Below, piece by piece: positions 53,309 to 62,592 of a stretch of DNA of 64,000 nt. Positions within the stretch are counted from its first letter, which is position 1, and each line of letters starts with the position of its first letter. The notes under the pieces were generated by a model. It ran no database searches, was not told the origin of the DNA, and was given only the letters and a program-made list of their open reading frames with translations. The translations under genes and the position numbers were made by a program. Origin of the DNA: Bifidobacterium sp. ESL0769 (lineage in GTDB: Bacteria > Actinomycetota > Actinomycetes > Actinomycetales > Bifidobacteriaceae); assembly GCF_029395495.1 (NCBI RefSeq), contig NZ_CP113918.1:2232001-2296000 (forward strand), read 5' to 3'.

Positions 53309-55144
53309 TCACGCGACCAGCGTGGAGAACTGGCTGTTATAGAGGTCGGCGTAGAAACCACCCTTCTTTAAGAGCTCGTCGTGGGTGCCGCGTTCGACGA
53401 TGTCGCCGTGGTTCATCACCAGGATCATGTCCGCATCCTTGATGGTGGAGAGACGATGCGCGATCACGAAGCTCGTGCGGCCCACGGTCAGGTCGTCCAT
53501 CGCCTTCTGGATCAGCTCCTCGGTACGAGTATCGACCGACGACGTAGCCTCGTCAAGAATCAGAATCGGCGCATCCTGCACCATCGCGCGGGCAATCGTC
53601 AGCAACTGACGCTGGCCCTGCGAAAGCGAGGAATTGTCATCGAGCACGGTGTCGTAGCCCTGCGGCAGCGAGCGCACGTAATGGTCAAGGCCGACGGCCT
53701 TACATGCATCCTCGATCTGCTGGTCGGTTACACCCTTCTTGGAGTAAGCGACGTTCTCCTTGACCGTGCCGCGGAAAACCCACGTATCCTGCAGCACCAT
53801 CGAGAACTGGTCGTGCACATTGGCGCGCGGAACCGTGGAGGTGTCGATCCCGTCGATATACATGGCGCCGCCGTCGATGTCATAGAAACGCATCAAGAGG
53901 TTGACCATGGTGGACTTGCCGGCACCGGTCGGGCCGACGATGGCGACCTTCTGGCCGGCTTTGACACTAGCCGAGAAGTCGTGAATAATCGGCTTGCCGG
54001 GCTCGTAACCGAAGCTGACGTCCTTGAATTCGACGTCACCACGAACGCGGGTGGGCTTGCCGGTCTTCGGGTCGCGGCCGAGCAGCGCAGACTTCTTGCT
54101 TTCGTCGCTCATCTCGGGCTCCTCGAGGAAGCCGAAGACGCGCTCGGAAGCGGCGGCACAACGCTGGAGGTTCTGGAAGGCCTGCGCGAACTGTGAAAGC
54201 GGCTGGGTGAAGAGGCGGACGTACATCATGAAGGCCACGATGACGCCGAACTCAATCTGGCCGTTGATGGCGAGCGCACCGCCGACGATGCAGACCGCGA
54301 CGAAACTCAGGTTGCCGATCATGTTCATCATCGGGCCCATCAGACCGGAGAGGAACTGGCTCTTCCATGCGGAATCATAGAGGTCGTTGTTGTACTTCTC
54401 GAAACGGCGGATGGAGTCGGCCTCGCCGTTATAGGCCTTGACGACGATATGGCCGGAGTACATCTCTTCGACGTGACCGTTGACGTCGCCGAGCGCGATT
54501 TGCTGGCGGGCGAAGTATTTCTGCGAGAAGTGCATGATGAGCAGCATGACCACAACGCCCAAAACCGAGACCGCAATCGCACAAAGCGTCATGATGACGT
54601 TGTTGTAGAACATCATGATCAGCGAGCCGACGAACAACGTGATTGAAGTGATGAGCATGCCCAGCGACTGGCCCAGGGTCTGGCCGATGGCGTCGACATC
54701 GTTGGTGATGCGCGAAAGCACGTCGCCGTAGCTGGTGTGGTCGAAGTACTTGAGCGGCAGCTTGTTGATCTTGTCGGAGATCGACTTGCGCAGGCTTTGT
54801 GCGATGCGCTGGGTGACGGTGGCCATCATCCAGTGTTGCGCGTAGCCCAAGATGGCATAGCCGGCGTAGAGACCGACCAAAAGCCAACCGATGCGCGTGA
54901 CCTCGCCCATATCGACCGCGCCCATCACGAGCTTGCCGTGCACCAAGGCGGGCAGGCCCTTGGCGATGGCGTTGGTCATGTTCTTCAGTTGATCCGGCCC
55001 GATGATCTGGCAGATGGTGCCGGCCGCGCCCAAGACGAGCGCGATGATGATGACGGGCAGGTATTTGCGGCAGTAACGCACGAGTTTGAGCATCACTCCG
55101 CCGAAATCGGCCGGCTTCTCGACCGGTCCCCTCATTCTTGGCAT
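53309..55144 (-). CDS. ABC exporter half-transporter, canonical ATPase
   Basis: A 611-residue type IV ABC exporter subunit: six membrane spans (first at YLPVIIIALVLGAAGTICQI) fused to an ATPase domain. Walker A is VGPTGAGKST, the signature SLSQGQRQLLTIARA, and Walker B ILILDEATSSVD with the catalytic Glu present. HRLSTI is the H-loop. It pairs with the gene upstream on the same strand, whose catalytic Glu is replaced, giving a heterodimer of the LmrCD/TmrAB type for drug or lipid-like substrates. A remnant of a second copy of its 3' end lies at 49159-49300. Confidence 0.92.
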   Translation of the reverse strand: MPRMRGPVEKPADFGGVMLKLVRYCRKYLPVIIIALVLGAAGTICQIIGPDQLKNMTNAIAKGLPALVHGKLVMGAVDMGEVTRIGWLLVGLYAGYAILGYAQHWMMATVTQRIAQSLRKSISDKINKLPLKYFDHTSYGDVLSRITNDVDAIGQTLGQSLGMLITSITLFVGSLIMMFYNNVIMTLCAIAVSVLGVVVMLLIMHFSQKYFARQQIALGDVNGHVEEMYSGHIVVKAYNGEADSIRRFEKYNNDLYDSAWKSQFLSGLMGPMMNMIGNLSFVAVCIVGGALAINGQIEFGVIVAFMMYVRLFTQPLSQFAQAFQNLQRCAAASERVFGFLEEPEMSDESKKSALLGRDPKTGKPTRVRGDVEFKDVSFGYEPGKPIIHDFSASVKAGQKVAIVGPTGAGKSTMVNLLMRFYDIDGGAMYIDGIDTSTVPRANVHDQFSMVLQDTWVFRGTVKENVAYSKKGVTDQQIEDACKAVGLDHYVRSLPQGYDTVLDDNSSLSQGQRQLLTIARAMVQDAPILILDEATSSVDTRTEELIQKAMDDLTVGRTSFVIAHRLSTIKDADMILVMNHGDIVERGTHDELLKKGGFYADLYNSQFSTLVA

Positions 55145-55287
55145 TTTGGCTACTTTCCTATAAATCTAACGTTTTGTTTGTTTTCGTAATCGGCTTGGCC
55201 GATGACGGAACGACGGAAGGCGAACGTTTCGTTTCGATATTTATTGGCATATCGTGCTTTCGCAACATTCCCGCCGTTCCTTGTTTA

Positions 55288-57147
55288 TTACGCGGCCAGC
55301 TCGTCGGGGCTCAGCTGAGACTCGGCGATCTCCTTGTAGACCTTGCAGGTCTTGAGCAGTTCCTTATGTGTACCCTTGCCCACGACCTTGCCGTCGTCAA
55401 GCACGACGATGGTGTCGGCGTCCATGATCGTGCCCACGCGCTGGGCGACGATGAGCTTGGTGGAGTCTGCGGCGTCTTTCTTGAGGGCGTCGCGCACCGC
55501 GCGGTCGGTTTTGAAATCGAGTGCGCTGAACGAGTCATCGAAGACCATGATTTCCGGGTGACGGTAGACGGCGCGGGCGATGGAAAGCCGCTGCTTCTGG
55601 CCGCCGGAGACGTTGGAGCCGCTTTGTGCGATGGGCGCCTCGTACTTGCCGTCCATACGTTCAACGAACTCGTCGGCCTGAGCGACCTCGCTGGATTCGC
55701 GGACGTTGGTCATCTGCTCGGGAGTGAGTTCATCGCGCTTGTCCTCGCCGGCAATCAGCGCCAGTTCACGTTTACGGCCCTTGGCCGTGGATGTATCGGC
55801 CACCTCGACGGTTTCGGCGTCTCCGGGTCGGTCGCCGTAGCTCACGTTGGACGCCACGGTGCCCTTGAACATCACCGACTGCTGCGGCACATAACCGATC
55901 TTGTCGCGCAAGTCCTTGATGTCGTAGTCCTTGACGTTGACGCCGTCGACGAGCACCTCGCCTTCGGTCGCGTCATAGAAACGCGGCACGAGGTTAACCA
56001 GCGAGGATTTACCGGAACCGGTGGCGCCGATGAAGGCGACCGTCTGGCCCTTCTTGGCGGTGAAGTTGATATCCTTGAGCATCGCCTCGCGGGTGTCGGG
56101 GTAGGCAAAGCTGACATTCTTGAACTCAACGGTTCCGGTTTCACCGGGCTTGCCTTGAGTGAGCGTTCCGGACTTCACGCTCGGCTCGGTATCAAGCACT
56201 TCCAGCACACGCTGGGCGGAAACGTCGGCGCGCGGCCAGAGCACGAAGACCATGCTTAAGAGCAGGAAGGCCATGATGACCTGCATCGCGTAGCTGGAGA
56301 AGACGACCATGTTCGAGAAATCGGTGAGCTTGGTGGCCGGCAGTGCCGCGTCCTTGATGAGGTAGGCGCCGATCCAGTAGATTGCCAGGCCAAGTCCGTT
56401 CATCACGCTGGACATGACCGGGTTCATCGCGGCCATCGCGCGGGTGGTGAAAAGCTGGGTATTGGTCAAATCGTCGTTGACCTTGGCGAACTTGTTTTCC
56501 TGATAGTCCTCGGCATTGTAGGCGCGGACGACGCGCAGACCGGTCAGGTTCTCACGGGCGACGGCGTTGATGTTATCGGTCAGGCGCTGCATCGAACGGA
56601 ACTTCGGCATCACCATGATCATGATGATAATGACGAAAACCAGCATGATCGCGGTGGCGATGGCCGTGGCAACCGTCCATTCGAAGCCTTTGCCGGCAAT
56701 TTTGAAGATGGCCCAGACGGCCATGATCGGCGCGCGGAAGACCAGCAGCAGGCCCATGGTAATGAACATCTGAATCTGCGTGATGTCGTTGGTGGAGCGG
56801 GTAATGAGTGAAGCCGTGGAGAACTTGCTCATTTCGGCCGGCCCGAAGGATTCCACCTTGCGGAACTCAAGCGAGCGCAGACGCTGGCTGAACGAAGCGC
56901 CGACACGGGCCATGAAGTAGCCGACGACGATGGCGCAAATCACCGAGCCCAGAGAGACGAGCAGCATCTTGCCGCCCTCTTTCCAGATTTCAATCATCTT
57001 GCTACCCGGCGTCTCGACCAGCGCCGTGACTTTCGACATGTAATCCGGCAGCTTCAGGTCGAAAAAGACCTGCCCTGCGATGAACGCAAGGCTCAGCAGC
57101 AGCTGCCCGATCTCGGTTTTGGAGAGATATTTGCTGATGCGAAGCAT
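55288..57147 (-). CDS. ABC exporter half-transporter, degenerate ATPase site
   Basis: A 619-residue partner subunit with six spans (the first at IGQLLLSLAFIAGQVFFDL) and an ATPase domain. Walker A is IGATGSGKSS and the signature NVSGGQKQRLSIARA. Walker B reads IMVFDDSFSALD, with Asp in place of the catalytic Glu, as in the degenerate site of heterodimeric exporters. Between the Q-loop and the signature is a charged insert of about 45 residues (GDRPGDAETVEVADTSTAKG... to VRESSEVAQ) that is not usual. GGAAGGGG precedes the ATG. The gene follows the MarR gene by 165 bp and precedes the partner by 143 bp, consistent with one regulated unit. Confidence 0.92.
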   Translation of the reverse strand: MLRISKYLSKTEIGQLLLSLAFIAGQVFFDLKLPDYMSKVTALVETPGSKMIEIWKEGGKMLLVSLGSVICAIVVGYFMARVGASFSQRLRSLEFRKVESFGPAEMSKFSTASLITRSTNDITQIQMFITMGLLLVFRAPIMAVWAIFKIAGKGFEWTVATAIATAIMLVFVIIIMIMVMPKFRSMQRLTDNINAVARENLTGLRVVRAYNAEDYQENKFAKVNDDLTNTQLFTTRAMAAMNPVMSSVMNGLGLAIYWIGAYLIKDAALPATKLTDFSNMVVFSSYAMQVIMAFLLLSMVFVLWPRADVSAQRVLEVLDTEPSVKSGTLTQGKPGETGTVEFKNVSFAYPDTREAMLKDINFTAKKGQTVAFIGATGSGKSSLVNLVPRFYDATEGEVLVDGVNVKDYDIKDLRDKIGYVPQQSVMFKGTVASNVSYGDRPGDAETVEVADTSTAKGRKRELALIAGEDKRDELTPEQMTNVRESSEVAQADEFVERMDGKYEAPIAQSGSNVSGGQKQRLSIARAVYRHPEIMVFDDSFSALDFKTDRAVRDALKKDAADSTKLIVAQRVGTIMDADTIVVLDDGKVVGKGTHKELLKTCKVYKEIAESQLSPDELAA

Positions 57148-57312
57148 GAATCCCCTTCCGTATTTGTTTTGGCCCCGGAGTCATAATTACCGAGCACCCA
57201 TAATGATTAACGATGTTAAATATTTTGTTGACTGAAAGTACAATACTCGTGACTTCTGGATGATGCCTGCTTTTCACCCAACGCGTAGGAAACTGCGAAA
57301 ACCGATATGTTT

Positions 57313-57840
57313 CTATGCTTTGGCTGGCGCAGAAGCGGCCTCAGCCTTCTTGTCGCTTCGTTCCCTCTGGGCCGCGAACGCAGCCTTGACCTCTTCGGCA
57401 GTAGGCCTCGGAGCGCCGGGCTTGCACACTGACATGTAGGTCATGAATTCCTGGGCAAGGTCGACGAACTCACGAGTGCGGCGCTCCCCCATCTGCGAGA
57501 AAATCCAGCGGACGACCGAATCGATGTCATCACGGTCGCGCTCAGCCTGTTCAGTACCTTTCGGCGTCAACGAGACCAGGATATTGCGCCGGTCGTGATC
57601 GTCGATTTCTCGTGTGATATAGCCCTTTTTCTCCATCGTGCCAAGCAACGCGGAAATCCTGCCGGAGCTGGCATGCAACGCTTCGGCCAGACGCGAGGGA
57701 GTTTGGGTGCCGTGCTTGAGCAAATGACGCAGCACAAACGGCTCTCCCTTGCCCGCACCTTCGACTTGATGCCACATGGCCGACTTGTTGCCATGCACCG
57801 TATCGCGCAGCGTCTGCAGCGCTTCCTGTTCGAATCCCAT
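57313..57840 (-). CDS. MarR-family regulator of the ABC exporter
   Basis: A 175-residue winged-helix regulator. The recognition region is TPSRLAEALHASSGRISALLGTMEKKGYITRE, and the wing contains DDHDRRNILVSLTPKG, the MarR signature. The C-terminus is Ala/Lys-rich. It is the first gene of the exporter unit on the minus strand. A near-palindrome, ATTGCGTACGTAAT, and two GCTAACACTA direct repeats lie in its own upstream region, which suggests autoregulation and ligand-responsive control of the exporter (inference). Confidence 0.9.
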   Translation of the reverse strand: MGFEQEALQTLRDTVHGNKSAMWHQVEGAGKGEPFVLRHLLKHGTQTPSRLAEALHASSGRISALLGTMEKKGYITREIDDHDRRNILVSLTPKGTEQAERDRDDIDSVVRWIFSQMGERRTREFVDLAQEFMTYMSVCKPGAPRPTAEEVKAAFAAQRERSDKKAEAASAPAKA

Positions 57841-57863
57841 GACCGTTCCGTTTCTAGAAGATT

Positions 57864-57877
57864 ATTGCGTACGTAAT
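57864..57877. promoter_or_regulatory. Probable MarR operator
   Basis: ATTGCGTACGTAAT is symmetric at 12 of 14 positions and lies 24 bases before the MarR gene start. GCTAACACTA follows at 57878-57887 and again about 17 bases later, so the site may be compound. Confidence 0.5.
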
Positions 57878-58070
57878 GCTAACACTATTAAATAGCTAAC
57901 ACTAGCAATATTTTACCAAATGTGAAGAGTATCATACTTTACATCAGTCAAGGAACCGGTTCTCTGCATTGTCTATTTGCCATTTCTGAACCCCAGCACC
58001 ATATAAACACTGACAAAGTCCACTTCCTGACAAAACCCCGATTCGCAGGAAAGCCATACCACGAGGCAAT

Positions 58071-58104
58071 AAAAAAACCACCTGCCGCATCAAGCGACAA
58101 GTGG
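58071..58104 (-). terminator. Intrinsic terminator of the RHH-like gene
   Basis: On the minus strand, CCACTTGTCGC (58094-58104) pairs with GCGGCAGGTGG (58078-58088) using two G-U pairs around a TTGAT loop, followed directly by seven T residues (58071-58077). A classic intrinsic terminator. Confidence 0.85.
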
Positions 58105-58155
58105 CAGCGTCCGCACAAATCAAGCGCAAACGCGGAAAGTTTTAGAAAATTTCAA

Positions 58156-58359
58156 TCAGGCCTTGGCGACCGGACGAAGATCAGCGTGATGACGCTTCAG
58201 ATACTCGCCAACTGCCTCGCGAATGAGTGCAGAAGGACGAACCTCTTCGTCCGCTGCGCCCGAAAGAACCCAATCAGCCAGCTCTGACGTCGCACGAACG
58301 CACCAAGTACGCTCCTGAAGCTGACGAACTCCATGCTGTGCCTTAACTGCCTTAGCCAT
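58156..58359 (-). CDS. Small ribbon-helix-helix-like protein
   Basis: A 67-residue basic protein. The second half (RPSALIREAVGEYLKRHHADL) resembles the two-helix part of ribbon-helix-helix DNA-binding proteins, and TWCVRATSELADWVL may form the strand and first helix. GGAGG precedes the ATG closely, and a strong terminator lies downstream, so this is a real monocistronic gene. It could be a small repressor or an antitoxin-like protein, but no toxin gene is adjacent. Confidence 0.65.
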   Translation of the reverse strand: MAKAVKAQHGVRQLQERTWCVRATSELADWVLSGAADEEVRPSALIREAVGEYLKRHHADLRPVAKA

Positions 58360-58755
58360 TTCCTACCTCCGTTTGTTCGTGAAAATCTGCGTTACAGATA
58401 GTTTTTATTGTATCACTTTCCCGGCAAACGGGAACAGTTTCGGGCCCATTCGGCGGCCAGCTACCGTTGCACAAACTACATTGATGTAGTATATCCAGAT
58501 TCCGATACAATTTTAGGTAATACGGCGTTTCATTTTTTCGATTCAAACCCCGCGTTTCACAACGATTTTCACAATTATATTCCAATAATAACTATCGGAA
58601 AAATTATTTTTTGCGATACTTTCGGAAAATTAAAAATCGTTAAAAACCTTTTTAAAATTTTTCTTGCTCAGAGCGAAACCCGCCTGAGAGAGGGCGCGTC
58701 GAGGCAATCAAACGTTCTAATCGAAGATTTTTTAACGGCAATGGTTATGGTTCTT
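58360..58755. other. AT-rich intergenic region
   Basis: No convincing gene. The segment 58480-58740 is strikingly AT-rich for this genome, with poly-A/T runs and TCGGAAAA repeated around 58597 and 58623. A 77-codon minus-strand ORF at 58352-58585 overlaps the start of the RHH-like gene and has no family resemblance. The region contains the RHH-like promoter and the 3' side of the permease gene. Confidence 0.45.
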
Positions 58756-60294
58756 TCAAACCAAAAGCTCGGCCTCTTTTCCGCGGTAACGAATCAGGCT
58801 ATAGCCGCCGAACAGCACCAACCAGACCAACCCGGCAATGGCCGATCCGCGCGTATCCGAGGAAAGGAAGAGGGTCGCGTAAATGAACACGAAGAAGATG
58901 ATCGTCAACGTGTTCGTGACCTTATAAGCCGGCATCACGAAACCGTCAGCCATGAAATCGGAGGACTGGCGATAACGCTGGTGGGCGATCATCGTCAGGA
59001 CGTAGACGAAGATAATCACGGCGCTGGAAGCCGAAGAGAAGAGCACGAAGACGTTGGAAACCTTCGGAATCGCGTTGATGATCGGCGACAGGAGAATGAA
59101 GCAGGCGGAGACCACGATGGCACGTGCCGGCACCTTGCGCTTGGAGACGACGCCGAGCGGACGCAGCACGGACGAGGTGGAGACTTCAGCCAGCTGGAAG
59201 AGGTGACGGCCTGCGGAATAGAGCAGGGAGTTCAACGCGGAGGACGCGGCGGTGATCACGACAAAGAAGACCAGCGCCGAAGCCCAGTTGAGGCCCGCGT
59301 ATTGGAAGACCATGATGAACGGGGAGGCGAAGGAGCCGTCCTTGTTCGGCTTGAACGTGCGCCACGGCACGATGAGCATGATGGCGACAAGCGCGCCGAC
59401 GTAGAAGATCAGGATTCGCATGATGATCTCATTGATGGCTTTCGGCAGTACTTTGCGCGGGTTCTTGGTCTCTGAGACGGTGACGCCGACGAACTCGATC
59501 ATCTCGTAGGCGAAGAAGACCATCTGGAAGCTCATCAGAAGCGCTAGCCAGCCATTCGGAGCCAGCGAGAGGCCCTTAAAGATATTGTCGAGCCCCGCAT
59601 GGCCGGCAGGACTGACGTGATCGAGACCATGAATATGGACGGCCGGATAGTGATAACCGATAACAACCATCACGATAGCAGTGACGATCAGGCCGACAAT
59701 CAAGGTGATCTTGATCATCGAGAACCAGAATTCCGTCTCACCGAACGCTTTGACGGCGATGAGATTGATAATCGCGAGCACTGCAAGGAAGCAGACCTCG
59801 ATGAGCGGCTGCCATTTTTGCAGGTTGAAGCCGAACGTGTCGAAGAAGGTGACGAAGTAGGTGCCGACGGCGGTGAGTTCCGAGAGGCCCATCAGGATAA
59901 GAACAATCCAGTAGGTCCAGCCCGCGAAATGACCCCAACCGGAGCCGAGGTATTTACCGATGAAGTTGATGAACGTGTGCTGGTTGGGGTCGTAGTACAT
60001 CAGCTCGCCGATGGCGCGCATCAGAAGGAACATCATCATGCCGACGAGGATGTAGACCAGGATGATGCTCGGGCCGGTCAGCGCAATCGACTTGCCGGAG
60101 CCCAGGAAAAGGCCGGTGCCGATGGTGCCGCCGATGGCGATGAACTGGACGTGCCGGTTGCTCAGACCGCGCTCGAGCTTGTTGGCCGTTTCGCCGGCGC
60201 TGCCACCGCGGATGTTTGCCGAAGTATCAGTTGCAGCTTTGGCGTTGGTATCGGCATTGGTTCTGGCATTGCTGCTTTCATCCATTTGTGTCAT
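58756..60294 (-). CDS. Amino-acid permease, APC superfamily (AAT type)
   Basis: A 512-residue permease with 12 predicted spans. The family start LKRGLSNRHVQFIAIGGTIGTGLFLGSG is clear, with GELMYYDPNQHTFINFIGKYLG and FFAYEMIEFVGVTVSETKNPRKVLPKAIN as further hallmarks. The first ~45 residues are polar and Asn/Ala/Thr-rich. It resembles the CycA/AnsP/GABA-permease branch, so D-Ala/Ser/Gly or aromatic amino acids are possible substrates, but this is not decidable. GAAGGG lies upstream of the ATG. It is divergent from the second permease. Confidence 0.88.
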   Translation of the reverse strand: MTQMDESSNARTNADTNAKAATDTSANIRGGSAGETANKLERGLSNRHVQFIAIGGTIGTGLFLGSGKSIALTGPSIILVYILVGMMMFLLMRAIGELMYYDPNQHTFINFIGKYLGSGWGHFAGWTYWIVLILMGLSELTAVGTYFVTFFDTFGFNLQKWQPLIEVCFLAVLAIINLIAVKAFGETEFWFSMIKITLIVGLIVTAIVMVVIGYHYPAVHIHGLDHVSPAGHAGLDNIFKGLSLAPNGWLALLMSFQMVFFAYEMIEFVGVTVSETKNPRKVLPKAINEIIMRILIFYVGALVAIMLIVPWRTFKPNKDGSFASPFIMVFQYAGLNWASALVFFVVITAASSALNSLLYSAGRHLFQLAEVSTSSVLRPLGVVSKRKVPARAIVVSACFILLSPIINAIPKVSNVFVLFSSASSAVIIFVYVLTMIAHQRYRQSSDFMADGFVMPAYKVTNTLTIIFFVFIYATLFLSSDTRGSAIAGLVWLVLFGGYSLIRYRGKEAELLV

Positions 60295-61009
60295 AATTTT
60301 CCCTTCGCTTCTTGCTGCTTATACGCGCAATAGTGAATAGAGTACGCCGCGAGAGATGACATCAAGGTTTCGAAGCCCGGTTTTGCGGGGTTTATCACCA
60401 ACAAAATGGCAATATATGATAAAAAATAACAAAATTAATTGGACACTTTCACATAAGCAACACGCTATTTCAGGGGTTATCGCTCCCCTTCGGCCGAAAT
60501 GCAAAAGTTTCGGGCCACATCTCATAACGTGGACTATCTCAACGCATAAATGAGAGTTTGCATTGCAAAAAGCAAAACCAGCTTGAAACAGATGGGACGC
60601 GGGAACACATTGATATGTAACGCATAACCAGAACGCGCCACAAATCGCCGGAAAGCTTCACCGCATCCTGAACCTATCCACGCAAATATCCGTTTGCACC
60701 CTTACACTTTCGACATGTTGGGGGAATTTTCAAACGAGCCGCAAATTCCGACCGCCAGTCACGGCCAAAACGGCCCATGAGTTTTATTTCCGTCGCAACC
60801 ATCGCGCCGAAGGACGCGATACGTAATACACGAGCAGGGAATCCCGTGAAAGAGGAGCGCCACATGACCAGCGAGTCGGGCACAGCAAGAAGTAACACTA
60901 CGAGCAGTAAAGGCTGCAACGGTTCGGACATAAGATATATGCCCAGCGCAAGCCACCACCACGCCTCTTTGACGATGACGACATCCCTACTCGCAATGGC
61001 GGCCAAAGC
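60295..61009. other. 715-bp divergent region between two amino-acid permease genes
   Basis: Holds the promoters of both permeases. I see no T-box or lysine-riboswitch signature. Visible dyads are TCTCAT/ATGAGA around 60514-60555, the symmetric TTTGCATTGCAAA at 60557-60569, and GGGG/CCCC pairing near 60475-60490. A leader ORF with a good ribosome binding site occupies the last 150 bases and is annotated separately. The minus-strand ORF at 60674-61705 is a shadow. Confidence 0.5.
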
Positions 61010-61013
61010 ATGA
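60864..61013 (+). CDS. Possible 49-residue leader ORF coupled to the second permease
   Basis: An ATG with AAAGAGGAG nine bases upstream opens a 49-codon frame whose stop overlaps the permease start as ATGA (61010-61013). The permease itself has no clear ribosome binding site, so it may depend on this ORF by translational coupling. The peptide is Ser/Thr-rich and contains three consecutive His codons (SHHHAS). It resembles no known protein. Confidence 0.4.
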   Translation: MTSESGTARSNTTSSKGCNGSDIRYMPSASHHHASLTMTTSLLAMAAKA

Positions 61014-62584
61014 GCAGCAACAACGCAAATGCCACTTCCGGCAACAATGCCCAAGCCAGCAAACCCCAGAAACAGGGCGGCAACCACGTCGTCCGCAAGC
61101 TCAAGACCCGTCACATCTCGATGATCGCGCTCGGCGGGTGCATAGGCACCGGTCTGTTCATGACCTCCGGCGGCACCATCGCCGAAGCCGGGCCAGGCGG
61201 CGGACTCGTGGCCTACGCAGCCATGGGCATCATGATCTACTTTTTGATGACCAGCCTCGGCGAGCTCGCTACCAACATGCCAGTTTCCGGCTCTTTCGCC
61301 GTGTATAGCTCCAAATACGTTGACCCGGCGCTGGGATTCGCGATGGGCTGGGACTATTGGCTCAACTGGGCCATCGCCGGTGCTACCGACATCTCGACGG
61401 CGGCGCTTTTGATGCAGTACTGGTTCCCGAAATCGCCGGGCTGGGTATGGAGCCTGACGATGCTCGTCATCATCTTTTGCCTCAACGCTTTCGTGGTCTC
61501 CGCGTTCGGCGAGACGGAGTTCTGGCTGGCGCTGATCAAAGTCGTCACCATCATCATCTTCATCGTCATCGGCCTGTTGATGATCTGTGGCATCATGTTC
61601 CAGCCGGCCATCGGCTTCAAGAACTTCACGTATAAAGGCGGGCCGTTCATCGGCGGCTTGCCCGCCATCATGGGCGTCTTCCTCATCGCCGGCTACTCGT
61701 TCCAAGGCACGGAAGTCGTGGGCGTCACCGCCGGCGAATCCGAAAACCCAAGCCAGGCGGTGCCGAAGGCCATCAACAACGTCTTCTGGCGTATCGTGCT
61801 CTTCTATCTCTTGTCGATTTTTGTGATTGCGGCCATCATTCCCTACACCGATCCGAATCTGCTCGGCGCCTCCGACACCAACGTCGCGATGTCGCCGTTC
61901 ACCATCGTCTTCGAGAAGGCCGGTCTGGCAGGTGCCGCAAGCATTATGAACGCCGTGGTGCTGACCTCGATTCTTTCCGCCGTCAACACCGGTGCCTACG
62001 CCTCAAGCCGTATGCTTTACGGCATGGCGAAGGACGGTTACGCACCGAAATTCCTCGGCACCACCACCAAGCGCGGCGTGCCGCTGGCGGCGCTCATTAC
62101 CACACTTTGCATCGAGGCACTGGCCTTCTCGTCGAGTATCTTCGGCCCGAAGTTCTATATGTGGTTGGTCACCGCAACCGGCCTGACCGGCTTCATCTCC
62201 TGGATCGGCATCGCGCTGAGCCACTTCCGCTTCCGTCGCGCGTTCAAGCTACAGGGACATAAGCTTTCGGAGCTGAAGTACCACGCGAAGCTCTTCCCAT
62301 TCGGCCCGATTCTCGCCATCGTCATCTGCCTGGTCGTCATCTGCGGACAGGATATCCCGGCCTTCGCTTCCGGCAACTGGGGCGAAATCCTGATGACCTA
62401 TTTCAGCGTCATCCTCGTCGCCATCCTTTACTTCGGCTTTAAGTTCACCCATCACACCCACATCGTCAAGCTCAAGGATATGGACGTCTCCTCCGCCCGT
62501 CCCGAAGTGTTGAAAGAGACGCGCGAAAAGAGTGCAACGAAGGCAGCGAACGCAACGGGCACGGAGAATGCCGAAAACTCCTAG
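61010..62584 (+). CDS. LysP-like amino-acid permease
   Basis: A 524-residue permease of the APC superfamily with 12 spans. KTRHISMIALGGCIGTGLFMTSGGTIAEAGPGG, YFLMTSLGELATNMPVSGSFAVYSSKYVDPALGFAMGWDYWLNWAI and SFQGTEVVGVTAGESENPSQAVPKAIN match the lysine-permease branch. About 25 polar residues precede the first span, and the tail is Lys/Glu/Ala-rich. Lysine or another cationic amino acid is the likely cargo. Translation probably couples to the small upstream ORF. A strong terminator follows. Confidence 0.88.
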   Translation: MSSNNANATSGNNAQASKPQKQGGNHVVRKLKTRHISMIALGGCIGTGLFMTSGGTIAEAGPGGGLVAYAAMGIMIYFLMTSLGELATNMPVSGSFAVYSSKYVDPALGFAMGWDYWLNWAIAGATDISTAALLMQYWFPKSPGWVWSLTMLVIIFCLNAFVVSAFGETEFWLALIKVVTIIIFIVIGLLMICGIMFQPAIGFKNFTYKGGPFIGGLPAIMGVFLIAGYSFQGTEVVGVTAGESENPSQAVPKAINNVFWRIVLFYLLSIFVIAAIIPYTDPNLLGASDTNVAMSPFTIVFEKAGLAGAASIMNAVVLTSILSAVNTGAYASSRMLYGMAKDGYAPKFLGTTTKRGVPLAALITTLCIEALAFSSSIFGPKFYMWLVTATGLTGFISWIGIALSHFRFRRAFKLQGHKLSELKYHAKLFPFGPILAIVICLVVICGQDIPAFASGNWGEILMTYFSVILVAILYFGFKFTHHTHIVKLKDMDVSSARPEVLKETREKSATKAANATGTENAENS

Positions 62585-62592
62585 AAACAACA

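Larger units (their letters stand above)
57841..58155. other. Intergenic region between MarR and the small RHH-like gene
   Basis: No gene is supported. The left part holds the MarR operator region, which is AT-rich; the right part holds the terminator of the small RHH-like gene. A 121-codon ORF on the plus strand runs through the terminator and into the next gene and is rejected. Confidence 0.5.

Noticed and set aside
60295..61009. T-box or lysine riboswitch upstream of the permeases
   Set aside because: No AGGGTGGNACCGCG-type T-box or lysine-riboswitch core was found on either strand.
60674..61705. 343-codon minus-strand ORF opposite the LysP-like gene
   Set aside because: Mostly antisense to conserved permease sequence; no supporting signals.
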